This document shows, piece after piece, positions 35,601 to 44,453 of a stretch of DNA of 64,000 nucleotides. The stretch is taken from positions 4,898,001 to 4,962,000 of the forward strand of contig NZ_PJMW01000002.1 of assembly GCF_002846365.1 (NCBI RefSeq), written 5' to 3'. How positions within the stretch are numbered: the stretch's first letter is position 1; each line of letters begins with the position of its first letter. Source of the DNA: Nocardia fluminea. Its GTDB lineage: Bacteria > Actinomycetota > Actinomycetes > Mycobacteriales > Mycobacteriaceae. Below the pieces are notes generated by a model that was not told the origin of the DNA, made no database searches, and worked only from the letters and a program-made list of their open reading frames with translations. Both the position numbers and the translations under genes were made by a program.

Positions 35601-36206
35601 GCCCTGGTCTACGGGTACTTCCCCGCGGTGTCGGAGGGTGACGAGGTCATCGTGTTGACCGAGCCGAATCCTGATGCGCCGGAACGGTATCGGTTCACCT
35701 TCCCGCGCCAGCAGCGCGACCGGTTCCTGTGCATCGCCGACTTCATCCGCTCGCGCGAGCGGGCGAGGGAGACCGGGCAGGTCGACGTGCTGCCGTTCCA
35801 GCTGGTCACGATGGGTCAGCCGATCGCCGACTTCGCGAACGCGCTGTTCGCCGCCGACAACTACCGCGACTACCTCGAGGTCCACGGAATCGGTGTGCAG
35901 CTCACCGAGGCGCTGGCCGAGTACTGGCATCGCCGGGTGCGCGAGGAACTGACCGTCGAGGGCAAGTCCGTGGCCGCCGACGATCCCGCCGACGTCCAGG
36001 ACTACTTCAAGCTCGGCTACCGGGGCGCGCGCTACTCCTTCGGTTACGGTGCCTGCCCCGACCTGGAAGATCGTGCCAAGCTGGTCGACCTGCTCGACGC
36101 GGGCCGGGTCGGGGTGACGCTGTCGGAGGAACTGCAGCTGCACCCCGAACAGTCGACGGACGCGTTCGTCCTGCTGCATCCGGAAGCGAAATACTTCAAC
36201 GCCTGA
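32610..36206 (+). CDS. metH: Cobalamin-dependent methionine synthase
   Basis: A 1198-residue, full-length MetH. Homocysteine domain with zinc ligands in GLNCATGPAEM and GGCCGTTPEH; pterin-binding domain beginning MMIGERTNANGSKAFRDAM; B12 cap and the cobalamin motif VHDIGKNLVDIILSNNGYEV around residue 748 (His is the lower axial ligand); then the AdoMet-activation domain with YSFGYGACPDLEDRAKL near the end. It methylates homocysteine with 5-methyl-THF. It is preceded by TAGTCT about 10 bases before ATG, so the leader is short; I found no cobalamin riboswitch. A strong hairpin follows. Confidence 0.95.
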   Translation: MSASLPTGFDTTLLDTLRRRVVIGDGAMGTMLQAADLSLDDFRGLEGCNEILNDTRPDVLAEIHRAYFAAGADAVETNTFGCNLPNLADYDIQDRIRDLSERGTRIARDVADEMGPSADGTPRYVLGSMGPGTKLPTLGHAPFVSLRDAYTEAALGMLDGGADAILIETCQDLLQVKAAITGSRRAMIAAGRRIPIITHVTVETTGTMLVGSEIGAALTALEPLGIDMIGLNCATGPAEMSEHLRHLSRHATIPVSVMPNAGLPVLGANGAEYPLTPEELAVALSGFVSEFGLSLVGGCCGTTPEHIRQVAEAVREVEKTLPAIEDRRQPEHEPAVSSMYTAVPFEQDASIMMIGERTNANGSKAFRDAMLAADWQRCLEIAKDQTRDGAHMLDLCVDYVGRDGADDMNELASRLATASTLPIMLDSTEVPVLQAGLQHLGGRCAVNSVNYEDGAGPDSRFQQIMRLVSEHGAAVVALTIDEEGQARTADHKVAIAERLIDDITGNWGLAESDIIIDTLTFTLGTGQEESRKDGEETIKAIRELKRRRPRVQTTLGLSNISFGLNPAARQVLNSVFMHECVEAGLDSAIVHASKILPMSRIPDEHQQVALDLIYDRRTEDYDPLQTLMALFEGVSTASSKASRAEEMALLPLFERLERRIVDGERNGLGDDLDEAMQTVPPLQIINETLLSGMKTVGELFGSGQMQLPFVLQSAEVMKTAVAHLEPHMEATDDSGKGRIVLATVKGDVHDIGKNLVDIILSNNGYEVVNLGIKQPIATILDAAQDKKADVIGMSGLLVKSTVVMKENLGELNSKGVAEQFPVLLGGAALTRSYVENDLTAVYDGDVYYARDAFEGLRLMDEIMTVKRGGGLDPDSPEAIAAKEKAAERKARHERSQRIAAERKAAEVPIVVPERSDVAADLPVPTPPFWGTRVIKGLPLAEYSGLLDERALFLGQWGLRGQRAGDGPTYEDLVETEGRPRLRAWLDRLATEGVLQHAALVYGYFPAVSEGDEVIVLTEPNPDAPERYRFTFPRQQRDRFLCIADFIRSRERARETGQVDVLPFQLVTMGQPIADFANALFAADNYRDYLEVHGIGVQLTEALAEYWHRRVREELTVEGKSVAADDPADVQDYFKLGYRGARYSFGYGACPDLEDRAKLVDLLDAGRVGVTLSEELQLHPEQSTDAFVLLHPEAKYFNA

Positions 36207-36243
36207 CACACTGCAAGGCACGGAACAACTCAGGCGTCGGCAG

Positions 36244-36272
36244 ATCGGACCGGTCCCGCGGACCGGTCCGAT
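36244..36272 (+). terminator. Terminator hairpin after metH
   Basis: ATCGGACCGGTC (36244-36255) and GACCGGTCCGAT (36261-36272) form a perfect 12-bp stem with loop CCGCG, followed by TGTCGTTG. It separates metH from the kinase gene. Confidence 0.7.
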
Positions 36273-36438
36273 TGTCGTTGCGGCGCATGTGAGTCTGGTC
36301 ACGATGCGGCGCCGCGTCCATGGGCCGGGCTGTTCCGCAACAGGATCGAAGCAGTTCAGCACGTAGGATTTTCGGAAGTTTCATCCCGCTGTGGCGCGGA
36401 GGGCGAGACGACTCAGCGGTAAGCAGGAGGGGCACACT

Positions 36439-38400
36439 ATGACATCGGATCGGTTGATCGCGGGACGCTATCGACTCACCGACCCGATCGGCACGGGCGC
36501 GATGGGAGTCGTGTGGCGCGCCACCGATGTCCGGCTGCGGCGCACCGTCGCGGTGAAACAAGTGCTGCTCGCGCCCGGTCTCACCGGTACGCAGGCACTC
36601 GAAGGGAAACTGCGCGCGATGCGGGAGGGCCGGATCGCGGCCCGTCTGCACCATCCCAATGCCATCACCGTCTTCGATGTCGCCGAAGAGGACGGCCAGC
36701 CGTGGCTGGTCATGGAGTACATGAACGCGCCGAGCCTCGCCGCCAAGCTGGCGGGCGGGGTGACGTTGCCGCCGATCGAGGTGGCGGGAATCGGTGCCCA
36801 AGCCGCCGCGGCGCTCTCGGCCGCGCACGACGCCGGGATCATGCACCGCGATGTGAAACCGGCCAACCTGCTCGTCGGCGACGACGGCACGGTCAAACTC
36901 ACCGACTTCGGCATCTCGCACGCGACCGGCGACGTCACCGTCACCGCCACGGGCTTTCTGGCAGGCACCCCGGCCTACCTGGCGCCGGAGATCGCGCGCG
37001 GCGACAACCCGAAACCCGCCGCTGACGTGTTCGCCCTCGGCTCGACGCTCTATGCCGCCTCCGAAGGCGCCCCGCCGTTCGGCGAGGGCGACAATCCCCT
37101 GGCTGTGCTGCACGCGGTGGCGCGTGGGGTGGTGTCAGAACCGAAGAACGCGGGACCGCTCGCCCCGGTCCTGATGTGGCTGCTGACCGCGTCCGCCGAG
37201 GACCGGCCGACGATGGCGCAGGCCCGGGTCGCGCTGGAAGACGTTGCGGCGGGCCGTGTTCCGGCCCTGCCCGCCTCGGCCACGAAAATTCTGCCGATGA
37301 GCGAAGCGGCCACGACGCTGATCCCGTCGGCCGGCACACCCGCGAACGGAGGAGCGGCGAAGTCGGGCGCGGCCGCGCTGTTCGGCAGTGGTCTGGCGAT
37401 GGCCAAGGCCGCCCGCTCGGCCATCTCGGGTCGAACTGCGACGGGTGAGGCCTCGGGCGCACCGCAGGCCCAGGATGCGAGCGAGAGTGCGTCGGCCGCG
37501 GCGAAAGACGTGGCAGGCCGACCGGACGCAAGCGGGGGAGCGGCGTCGGACGGGGTCGGGCAAGCCGGCGCCGTGCGGCAGGCGGCGGCAGGCGATCCCG
37601 GCCTCGTCCGGCCGCGCGACACCGCGTCCTCGACCGCCGATGGTGTCGAACGCGCCGGCGCCCAGGCACAACTGCGCGCCCGTGCCGCAGCCGGGCCGAC
37701 GGACGGCTCCGGTCTGCATCCCTCGTTTCCCGCTCCGCCGTCGCGCACCGATCGCGCGAACAACAGTCGCGCCGTGCTGCTGCTGGCGGCGGCCGTCGCC
37801 GCCTTCACCGTCATGCTGGTGGTGCTGGTGGTCACCCGGAACGGGGGTACCGCCTCCGATCAGCAGGCGCAGGTCCCGGCGTCGCCGGTCACCGTCACGA
37901 CCGTGGTCGACGGCAAGGTGAGCACGGTCGTCATCGTGCCCGAACAGGAAACGATCACCGTGTCGGCCCCGCCTGAGGGGCTGCCCGGCGGTGCGACGAG
38001 TGCCGGGGCGACGGCCACCAGCACGTCCGCCAAGCCCACGCCCACCACCGCGAAACCGACCGGCACGACCGTCACCACCACGCCCTTCGGCCCGCCGACG
38101 CCGGATCGGATCAATCAGTTCATCGCCGGGTACTACGGCATGCTGCCCGGCAACATCGGCGGCGCCTGGGCCCAGCTCGCCCCCGGCTACCAGGCGCAGA
38201 CCGGCGGTTTCGGGCAGTACTCGTCGTTCTGGTCGTCGGTACGGTCGGTGACTGTCGGCTCGATCACCCCCAGTGGGCCCAACCGCGCGGTCGTCACGCT
38301 CACCTATCAGCTCACCAACGGCACCGTGACCTCGGAGAACCGCTGGATCCAGGTCTCCGGTGACGCCGGCAACCTGCAGATCGCCGGATCGGGCGTCTGA
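36439..38400 (+). CDS. Membrane Ser/Thr protein kinase (PknB-like)
   Basis: A 653-residue Hanks-type kinase. Glycine loop GTGAMGVVWRA (18-28), Lys40 in TVAVKQV, catalytic HRDVKPANLL (136-145), DFG at 156-158, activation loop with Thr residues, then an Ala/Pro-rich juxtamembrane stretch, one transmembrane helix at about 444-466 (VLLLAAAVAAFTVMLVVLVV) and a Thr/Pro-rich linker leading to an extracellular domain of about 100 residues that lacks PASTA repeats (FIAGYYGMLPGNIGGAWAQL). ATG at 36439 is behind AGGAGGGG. The outer domain resembles NTF2-like or solute-binding folds but I cannot assign its ligand. Confidence 0.9.
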   Translation: MTSDRLIAGRYRLTDPIGTGAMGVVWRATDVRLRRTVAVKQVLLAPGLTGTQALEGKLRAMREGRIAARLHHPNAITVFDVAEEDGQPWLVMEYMNAPSLAAKLAGGVTLPPIEVAGIGAQAAAALSAAHDAGIMHRDVKPANLLVGDDGTVKLTDFGISHATGDVTVTATGFLAGTPAYLAPEIARGDNPKPAADVFALGSTLYAASEGAPPFGEGDNPLAVLHAVARGVVSEPKNAGPLAPVLMWLLTASAEDRPTMAQARVALEDVAAGRVPALPASATKILPMSEAATTLIPSAGTPANGGAAKSGAAALFGSGLAMAKAARSAISGRTATGEASGAPQAQDASESASAAAKDVAGRPDASGGAASDGVGQAGAVRQAAAGDPGLVRPRDTASSTADGVERAGAQAQLRARAAAGPTDGSGLHPSFPAPPSRTDRANNSRAVLLLAAAVAAFTVMLVVLVVTRNGGTASDQQAQVPASPVTVTTVVDGKVSTVVIVPEQETITVSAPPEGLPGGATSAGATATSTSAKPTPTTAKPTGTTVTTTPFGPPTPDRINQFIAGYYGMLPGNIGGAWAQLAPGYQAQTGGFGQYSSFWSSVRSVTVGSITPSGPNRAVVTLTYQLTNGTVTSENRWIQVSGDAGNLQIAGSGV

Positions 38401-38480
38401 GGCGGACCCGTTACCCTGAACGGGGTCCGGCGAGCGCCGGGCTCTTCGGCGATGTCTGACGAGAACGAGGCGAGTAACAG

Positions 38481-39152
38481 GTGAGCGCGCGACCGGCCGC
38501 GGTGCTGTGGGACATGGACGGCACGCTGCTCGATTCGGAGAAGCTGTGGGATATCGCGGTGCGTGAACTGGCCCGCGAACACGGCCGCGAGCTGACCGAC
38601 GAGGTCCGTCACGCCCTGATCGGCGCCTCCGGCCCGAACGCGCTGCGCATGCTCTTCGACGGCATCGGGGTGGTGCCCTCGCCGCAGGGCATCGCCGAGG
38701 CGGGGGAGTTCCTGGAGCGCCGGGTCACCGAGTTGATGCTCGGCCCGATCCCGTGGCGTCCCGGCGCCAAGGACGCGCTGGCGATGGTGCGCGCGGCGGG
38801 CCTGAAGTCCGCGCTGGTGACCAACACCAAGCGCTCGCTCACCGAATACGGCCTCGACACCCTCGGCCGCGACTTCTTCGACACCTCCGTCTGCGGTGAC
38901 GAGGTGGCGCACGGCAAGCCCGATCCGGCCATCTACCGCCGCGCCGCGCAACTGCTCGGGGTCGACCCCGGTGACTGTGTCGCGATCGAGGATTCGCCGA
39001 CCGGTTCGCTCGCGGCCCAGGGTGCGGGCTGCGGCCTGATCGTGATTCCGTGCGAGATCGCGGTTCCCGAGGCGCCGGGGCGGGTATTCCGGGAGTCGCT
39101 GATCGGATTGTCGGTCGACGATCTCGGAGCCGCACTCGTCGCCCGTGTGTGA
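38481..39152 (+). CDS. HAD-superfamily hydrolase (beta-phosphoglucomutase-like)
   Basis: A 223-residue HAD-IA phosphatase. Motif I is WDMDGTLLDSEKLW (two Asp nucleophile pair), motif II SALVTNTKRS, motif III HGKPDPAIY and motif IV IEDSPTGSLAAQGAG. Starts at GTG 38481. It sits in the same position downstream of metH as in related genomes. The substrate is unknown; possibly a sugar phosphate. Confidence 0.85.
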   Translation: MSARPAAVLWDMDGTLLDSEKLWDIAVRELAREHGRELTDEVRHALIGASGPNALRMLFDGIGVVPSPQGIAEAGEFLERRVTELMLGPIPWRPGAKDALAMVRAAGLKSALVTNTKRSLTEYGLDTLGRDFFDTSVCGDEVAHGKPDPAIYRRAAQLLGVDPGDCVAIEDSPTGSLAAQGAGCGLIVIPCEIAVPEAPGRVFRESLIGLSVDDLGAALVARV

Positions 39153-39170
39153 ATCTCTCGACAGCGGCGC

Positions 39171-39200
39171 GTGATAGGGCGTAATACCCTACCGTGATAG
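39171..39200 (+). promoter_or_regulatory. Repeats upstream of the oxygenase operon
   Basis: GTGATAG occurs at 39171-39177 and again at 39194-39200, 23 bases apart; between them TAGGG and CCCTA form a 5-base inverted repeat. They lie about 75 bases ahead of the oxygenase ATG. A binding site is plausible but not proven. Confidence 0.35.
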
Positions 39201-39275
39201 TACCGAAACCCAGGTTGAATCTACGAAAACTGTTGCCGCACAGTTGATTTCGCACGATTGTGATCTTCCCGGGAT

Positions 39276-40196
39276 ATGCCCGATTTGCCGAAACCACGGG
39301 CGCTCGAACGGAAATTCCCGCAAACTGGGTACATGACGGGCACGCGGGGGCTTGACGAAATCGTCGACATCGCACGGTATCCACTCACCGATCTCGGTGG
39401 TTCGGGCAGGCAGGCGGCCATCGACGCCGCCCGCGCCGAGCTGGCCGAGGACGGCTGCACGGTCCTGCGCGAGTTCATCCGGCCGCAGTTGCTCGACACG
39501 CTGCGCGCCGAGGGGGAGGCGATCGCCCCGCACGCCCATTACAAGGTGGAGCGGGTCAACGCCTACAACATTCCCCTCGACGCCGACCTGCCCGCCGGTC
39601 ATCCGGCGCGGATCGTGCTCGACCGGGGTAACGCGTTCGTGGCCCGCGACCGGATTCCCGCCGAGGCGCTGATCCAGCGCCTCTACACCGACCCGGTGTT
39701 CCAGCGCTTCGTCGCCGACTGCTTCGAACTCGAGGATCTGCACGAATTCGCCGACCCGCTGGCCGGTTTGTGCCTGAACGTGGTCGAGCCGGGAATGTCG
39801 CATCCGTGGCATTTCGACACCAACGAATTCACCGTCAGCATGCTCACCCGCAAGCCCGACGCCGGTGGCGTGTTCGAGTACTGCCCCAATATCCGCGACC
39901 GGCACGCCGAGCACCTCGATGACGTGCGCGCCGTGCTCACCGGTGACGGCACCCGGTTCATCCGCGCGCTGGAACTGCGCCCCGGCGATCTGCAGCTGTT
40001 CAAGGGCCGCTTCTCCCTGCATCGTGTCACCGAGGTGGCCGGTGCGGGACAACGACATTCGGCGATTTTCGCCTACACGGACCGTCCAGGGGTGATCGGC
40101 ACGGTCGAACGCACCAGGCAGTTGTTCGGCCGTGTCCTGCCCGACCATGTGGCCGCCGCGGCCGACGCCGTCCGAGGTGACCGACTGCTCGACTGA
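39276..40196 (+). CDS. HalD/BesD-like Fe(II)/2-oxoglutarate oxygenase
   Basis: A 306-residue cupin-fold dioxygenase of the group annotated as HalD/BesD (or ArpA). Facial triad is complete: HFD at 179-181 and His249 in FSLHRVTEV, with Arg260 in AGQRHSAIF for 2-oxoglutarate. True BesD/HalD halogenases replace the Asp by Gly, so this one should hydroxylate. Conserved family stretches: WHFDTNEFTVSMLT, GGVFEYCPNIR, LRPGDLQLFKGR, ERTRQLFGRVLPDH. ATG at 39333 (19 residues shorter) is an alternative start. First gene of a three-gene operon, 12 bases before the methyltransferase. The substrate is probably a free or carrier-bound amino acid (inference). Confidence 0.8.
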   Translation: MPDLPKPRALERKFPQTGYMTGTRGLDEIVDIARYPLTDLGGSGRQAAIDAARAELAEDGCTVLREFIRPQLLDTLRAEGEAIAPHAHYKVERVNAYNIPLDADLPAGHPARIVLDRGNAFVARDRIPAEALIQRLYTDPVFQRFVADCFELEDLHEFADPLAGLCLNVVEPGMSHPWHFDTNEFTVSMLTRKPDAGGVFEYCPNIRDRHAEHLDDVRAVLTGDGTRFIRALELRPGDLQLFKGRFSLHRVTEVAGAGQRHSAIFAYTDRPGVIGTVERTRQLFGRVLPDHVAAAADAVRGDRLLD

Positions 40197-40208
40197 GAGG
40201 AACCGCCC

Positions 40209-41024
40209 ATGTCCGTTCCGTTGCACACCACCGGCAAAGCATCCTTCGACGACATCTACGAAAGTCCCGACCCTCGCGCGTATTTCGCACGGATGAACGA
40301 ACTGGACTACCGGATCCCGGAACTGGCGAAGCCGCACTTCGCCGAGCAGCTGCGCCAGCTGCGGGCCGCTCGGCCGGGCCGGATCCCCACGGTCCTCGAC
40401 CTCGGGTGCTCCTACGGGGTGAACGCGGCACTGCTGCGCAGCGACACCACCGTCGACGAATTGGCCGGGCACTACCGCGATCACGCCGACACCGACAAGA
40501 TCGGGCTGATCGCCGCCGACCGGGAGCGGTTGCGCGGGGATCTGATGCCCGACGTACGCTTCATCGGGATGGACGCCGCACGCCCGGCGCTGACCTACGC
40601 CCACGCCGCCGGACTCCTGCACGACTACGTGCACGCCGACCTCGAGGCCACCGAGCCCACCGAGGCGCAGCGCCGTGTGCTCGCCTCCGCCGATCTGGTG
40701 ATCTCCACCGGATGCGTCGGCTACATCACCGAGAAAACCCTGTCCAGGGTCGCCCAAGCAGATCCGCGCAAGCGACCGTGGATGGCACATTTCGTGTTGC
40801 GGATGTTCGATTTCGGTCCCATCGCCGAGGAACTGGCCGCGCTCGGCTATCGCAGCGAGCAGCGTCCCGGTATGTTCCAGCAGCGGAGGTTCGCCTCGGC
40901 ACAGGAACGCGAACAGGTGCTGGATGCGTTGGCGGCCAAGGGAATCGACACCACCGACCACGAAGCCGAAGGCTGGCTCTACGCCAACCTGTTCCTGTCC
41001 CGCCCGCATCCCATCGAGACCTGA
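40209..41024 (+). CDS. SAM-dependent methyltransferase-like protein
   Basis: A 271-residue class I methyltransferase-like protein. Motif I is LDLGCSYGVNAALL (63-76), followed by a long helical insertion, a DYVHADLEATEPTE segment and ADLVISTGCVGYITEKTLSR as the putative motif IV region. It starts at ATG 40209 behind GAGAGGAAC. It sits between the oxygenase and the acyltransferase, and the tight spacing (12 and 9 bases) suggests it methylates the same small molecule. The exact reaction is unknown. Confidence 0.75.
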   Translation: MSVPLHTTGKASFDDIYESPDPRAYFARMNELDYRIPELAKPHFAEQLRQLRAARPGRIPTVLDLGCSYGVNAALLRSDTTVDELAGHYRDHADTDKIGLIAADRERLRGDLMPDVRFIGMDAARPALTYAHAAGLLHDYVHADLEATEPTEAQRRVLASADLVISTGCVGYITEKTLSRVAQADPRKRPWMAHFVLRMFDFGPIAEELAALGYRSEQRPGMFQQRRFASAQEREQVLDALAAKGIDTTDHEAEGWLYANLFLSRPHPIET

Positions 41025-41033
41025 GGACTTGGA

Positions 41034-42854
41034 TTGAACCAACCCACGTTCGCCGCCGAAGACACACTGCCGCGGGTACCGCTGCCGACACTGGATGACA
41101 GTTGCGCGCGGTTCCTGCAGTGGTGTCAGCCACTGCTCGGCGCCGAGGAATACGCCACCACCGAGGGCGCGGTAGCCGAGCTGCTGCGCCCCGGTGGGGC
41201 GGGACGCGCCCTGCATGCCGCACTGGCCGAATACGACGCCACCCCCGGCGTCGGCAGCTGGCTCGACGAATTCTGGCCGTCACGGTATCTGGGCCGACGG
41301 GACCGGATCGCGATCAACGCCAACTTCGTGTTCCTGTTCCGCGACGACACCCCGCTGGCGGCCTCGACCGTCGCCGGGCAGACCGAGCGGGCCGCGGCGA
41401 TCATCGGGGCGGCGGTCGACTACAAGCTGGCGCTGGACGCGGAGAAGATCGCGCCGGTGACGCAGCGCGGGCAGGCACTGTCGATGTGGCAGAACAAGTA
41501 CCTGTTCTCCGAGACCCGGATTCCCGGCGAGATCCAGGACAGCGTCCGCAAGCCCTACAGCCCGGAATGGCCCGGCCCGTCGGATGCCCGTCACATCGCG
41601 GTCTTCTACCGCGGCAACATCTTCCGGATGGACGTCATCGGACCCGACGGCGCGCCTTACGCGTTCGACGATGTGGTCGACGGGCTGCGCGCGGTGATCA
41701 AGGGCGGCACCAAGCCCGCCGCGACCGACACCTCGATCGGCCACCTCACCACGAAAGCCCGCGCGGCCTGGGCGCGCAGCCGCGAAGTGCTGCGCACCGA
41801 ACCCGCCAACGTCGCAGCCTTCGACGCGGTGGAGACGGCGCTGTTCGCGGTGTGCCTGGAGGACTTCGCCCCGCGCGACGAACTGCACGCCTGCGACCAA
41901 CTGCTCCACGGTGACAGCGGCAACCGCTACTTCGACAAGTCGGTGTCGTTCATCGTCTTCGCCGACGGCCAAGCCGGCATCAACATCGAGCACTGCGGAC
42001 TCGACGGCACCACCGTGCTCTCGTTCGTCGACGCGCTGCTCGAACGCACCACCCAGGACCACGCGGCGACCAGCGGGGCGCAGTCGCAGGGGCTGCCCTC
42101 GGTGGAGCCGATCGAGTTCGTGCTCGATTCCGCCGCCCGTGCCGACATCGCCGCGGCGGGCGCCGACTTCGCGCGCTTCGCCGCCGACACGGCCACCTCG
42201 CTGGTATCGTTCGACGACTTCGGCACCGGCGAGGCCAAGAAGCTGGGCATCTCGCCCGATGCCTTCGCTCAGCTGAGCTACCAGCTCGCCCACCGGCGCA
42301 GCAAGGGGCTCACCGGCGCCACCTACGAATCCATCGCGACCCGCCAGTTCCGCAACGGCCGCACCGAGGCCATGCGCGTGGTGACCCCGGAGATGGTGGC
42401 GTTCGTCGACGCGATGGTGTCCGACGACGCCGACGCCGAGACCAAGCTGGCCGCGGCGCGCACCGCCGCCTCCGCCCACGTCGCGCGGGCCAAGGAATGC
42501 CAGGCGGGGCAGGCGCCCGAGCAGCACCTGTGGGAGCTGGAGTGGATCCAGCGCCGCCGCGGCGAACAGCTCGGCGTCGCCGACGAGCGGATCGCGCTGT
42601 TCGACAGCCCCGGCTGGACGATCATGCGCGACGACTACCTCTCGACCAGCTCGGCTCCGTCGAAGCACATCCGCTACTTCGGGTTCGGCTCGACCAGCCC
42701 GCGCTGCATCGGTATCGCCTACGTGCTGCTGCCGGATCGGTGGAACATCTACCTGGCCACCCCCAAATCGGTGTCCGACCAGATGTACGCCTTCGCCGAC
42801 CACCTGCGCGCGTCGGTAGCCGACCTGCGCGAACTGCTCTCCCCACCGGCGTGA
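41034..42854 (+). CDS. Choline/carnitine-type O-acyltransferase
   Basis: A 606-residue protein of the eukaryote-like carnitine/choline acyltransferase family, rare in bacteria. The N-terminus has [20 protein letters not shown], substrate-site [13 protein letters not shown], then NANFVFLF; catalytic His320 is in [17 protein letters not shown]; late motifs [18 protein letters not shown] and [20 protein letters not shown] at 41034 with GAGGA 6 bases upstream. It would transfer acyl groups between CoA and a quaternary-amine or hydroxylated substrate, consistent with the preceding oxygenase and methyltransferase making a hydroxylated, methylated amine (inference). Confidence 0.8.
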   Translation: MNQPTFAAEDTLPRVPLPTLDDSCARFLQWCQPLLGAEEYATTEGAVAELLRPGGAGRALHAALAEYDATPGVGSWLDEFWPSRYLGRRDRIAINANFVFLFRDDTPLAASTVAGQTERAAAIIGAAVDYKLALDAEKIAPVTQRGQALSMWQNKYLFSETRIPGEIQDSVRKPYSPEWPGPSDARHIAVFYRGNIFRMDVIGPDGAPYAFDDVVDGLRAVIKGGTKPAATDTSIGHLTTKARAAWARSREVLRTEPANVAAFDAVETALFAVCLEDFAPRDELHACDQLLHGDSGNRYFDKSVSFIVFADGQAGINIEHCGLDGTTVLSFVDALLERTTQDHAATSGAQSQGLPSVEPIEFVLDSAARADIAAAGADFARFAADTATSLVSFDDFGTGEAKKLGISPDAFAQLSYQLAHRRSKGLTGATYESIATRQFRNGRTEAMRVVTPEMVAFVDAMVSDDADAETKLAAARTAASAHVARAKECQAGQAPEQHLWELEWIQRRRGEQLGVADERIALFDSPGWTIMRDDYLSTSSAPSKHIRYFGFGSTSPRCIGIAYVLLPDRWNIYLATPKSVSDQMYAFADHLRASVADLRELLSPPA

Positions 42855-42909
42855 TCGTTTCCCGGCGTGCCGCACCTCGCGGTACGCCGGGAAAACCGCT
42901 GGGTCGGGT

Positions 42910-43191
42910 ATGAAACAATCTCTACTCGTGAAGAACTTCGAATCCCTGTTCGCCGAGCTGACCGAGCGTGCCCAGACCCGCCCCGAGGGCTCTGGCACCG
43001 TGGCCGCGCTGGACGCAGGCGTTCATTTCCAGGGCAAGAAGGTCCTGGAGGAGGCCGGCGAGATCTGGCTGGCCGCCGAGCACGAGAGCGACGAAGCGCT
43101 CGCCGAGGAGATCTCCCAGCTGCTGTACTGGGTCCAGGTGATGATGCTGGGTCGTGGGCTGAAGCTCGAGGACGTGTACCGACATCTGTGA
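42910..43191 (+). CDS. hisE: Phosphoribosyl-ATP pyrophosphohydrolase
   Basis: A 93-residue HisE catalysing the second step of histidine synthesis. Conserved: [31 protein letters not shown] and [22 protein letters not shown] at 42910 gives the start [11 protein letters not shown], matching mycobacterial HisE; an in-frame GTG at 42928 is less likely. hisG follows 58 bases later. Confidence 0.95.
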   Translation: MKQSLLVKNFESLFAELTERAQTRPEGSGTVAALDAGVHFQGKKVLEEAGEIWLAAEHESDEALAEEISQLLYWVQVMMLGRGLKLEDVYRHL

Positions 43192-43249
43192 CGGCAAAAA
43201 TCCGTCCCGATCGACACGTTTCGCACTTCCCCGAAAGGACCCCATTCCC

Positions 43250-44101
43250 ATGTTGCGCGTCGCAGTTCCCAACAAGGGTTCGCTGTCGGAAGCCGCCACC
43301 TCCATCCTGAGCGAGGCCGGCTACCGCAAGCGGACCGATTCCCGCGATCTCACCGTGCTCGACCTCGCGAATCAGGTCGAGTTCTTCTTCCTGCGTCCCA
43401 AGGACATCGCCATCTACGTCGGCTCCGGTGAGCTCGACCTCGGCATCACCGGCCGCGACCTGGCACTGGACTCCGGTTCCCCGGTGAGCGAGCGGCTCTC
43501 GCTCGGTTTCGGCCGCTCCACCTTCCGCTACGCGGCTCCCGCGGGCGAGGACTGGAAGGTCGAGGATCTCGCGGGCAAGCGCATCGCCACCTCCTACCCG
43601 AACCTGGTTCGCGCCGACCTCGCCCGCTTCGGCATCGAAGCCGAGGTGATCCGCCTCGACGGCGCGGTCGAGATCTCGATCCAGCTCGGTGTCGCCGACG
43701 CCATCGCCGACGTCGTCGGATCCGGGCGCACCCTGCGTCAGCACAACCTGATCGCGTTCGGCGAGTCCCTGTGCGACTCCGAAGGCGTCCTCATCGAACG
43801 CGCCGGGTCCGACCGCGACGACCGCGCCCGCAACCAGCTCATCAACCGCATCCAGGGCGTCGTGTTCGCCCAGCAGTACCTGATGCTGGACTACGACTGC
43901 CCGAAGTCGCTCTTCGACCAGGCCGTCGCCATCACCCCCGGCCTGGAATCACCGACCGTGTCGCCGCTGACCGATCCGGAGTGGGTCGCCGTGCGCGCCC
44001 TCGTTCCGCGCAAGCAGGGCAACGAACTGATGGACCGCCTCGCCGACCTCGGCGCCAAGGCCATCCTCGCCACCGACATCCGCTCCTGCCGGGCCTTCTG
44101 A
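43250..44101 (+). CDS. hisG: ATP phosphoribosyltransferase, long form
   Basis: A 283-residue long-form HisG with a C-terminal ACT-like regulatory domain for histidine feedback. It begins [30 protein letters not shown] and the PRPP-binding region [19 protein letters not shown] are clear; the C-terminus has [18 protein letters not shown]. It condenses ATP with PRPP. A terminator follows. Confidence 0.95.
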   Translation: MLRVAVPNKGSLSEAATSILSEAGYRKRTDSRDLTVLDLANQVEFFFLRPKDIAIYVGSGELDLGITGRDLALDSGSPVSERLSLGFGRSTFRYAAPAGEDWKVEDLAGKRIATSYPNLVRADLARFGIEAEVIRLDGAVEISIQLGVADAIADVVGSGRTLRQHNLIAFGESLCDSEGVLIERAGSDRDDRARNQLINRIQGVVFAQQYLMLDYDCPKSLFDQAVAITPGLESPTVSPLTDPEWVAVRALVPRKQGNELMDRLADLGAKAILATDIRSCRAF

Positions 44102-44116
44102 GCCGTTATCACCGAG

Positions 44117-44149
44117 ACCCCGCACCTGTGAACACCAGTGCGGGGTTTC
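44117..44149 (+). terminator. Terminator after hisG
   Basis: ACCCCGCAC (44117-44125) pairs with GTGCGGGGT (44138-44146), then TTC. It lies 16 bases after the hisG stop. Confidence 0.75.
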
Positions 44150-44231
44150 GCGGTCGACGCCCCGGCCGGGCAGTCCGCCGCGAGTAGGCTGGACGGCAGA
44201 TTTGTCCGGGCAATCCATGATCGGGGCGAAC

Positions 44232-44336
44232 ATGTCGAACAAGGACGAGCACGAGGAAAAGATCGAGAAGGAGCAGGTCGAGCGCGAAGAGGAGCGCCGC
44301 CGCTTGGAAGCCGAAGAGGAACGCCGCCTGCGGTAG
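44232..44336 (+). CDS. 34-residue highly charged peptide
   Basis: ATG at 44232 (GGGGCG upstream) to TAG at 44336. The peptide is nearly all Glu, Arg and Lys, starting MSNKDEHEEKIEKEQ, and is predicted to form one continuous helix or coiled coil. Codon choice is typical of the genome. It lies in a 350-base space between hisG and the YeiH unit; possibly a real small protein. Confidence 0.45.
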   Translation: MSNKDEHEEKIEKEQVEREEERRRLEAEEERRLR

Positions 44337-44453
44337 GTTCCACGCGGCGCCTCCGTCGCGATCTCGACGATTGATTCAGCGCGAGCGCAATCGGTGCCTT
44401 CGCGCTAACCCGTTGCTACCTTGCGTTTCTCGACAGGAACGCAAGGAGTCACC

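Noticed and set aside
32562..36362. Very long minus-strand open frame opposite metH
   Set aside because: Composition-driven shadow: low-complexity Arg/His/Val-rich translation, no motifs, and the plus strand encodes a full MetH.
39276..40196. Amino-acid halogenase (BesD/HalD function)
   Set aside because: The iron-binding Asp is present (HFD), so chloride coordination is unlikely.
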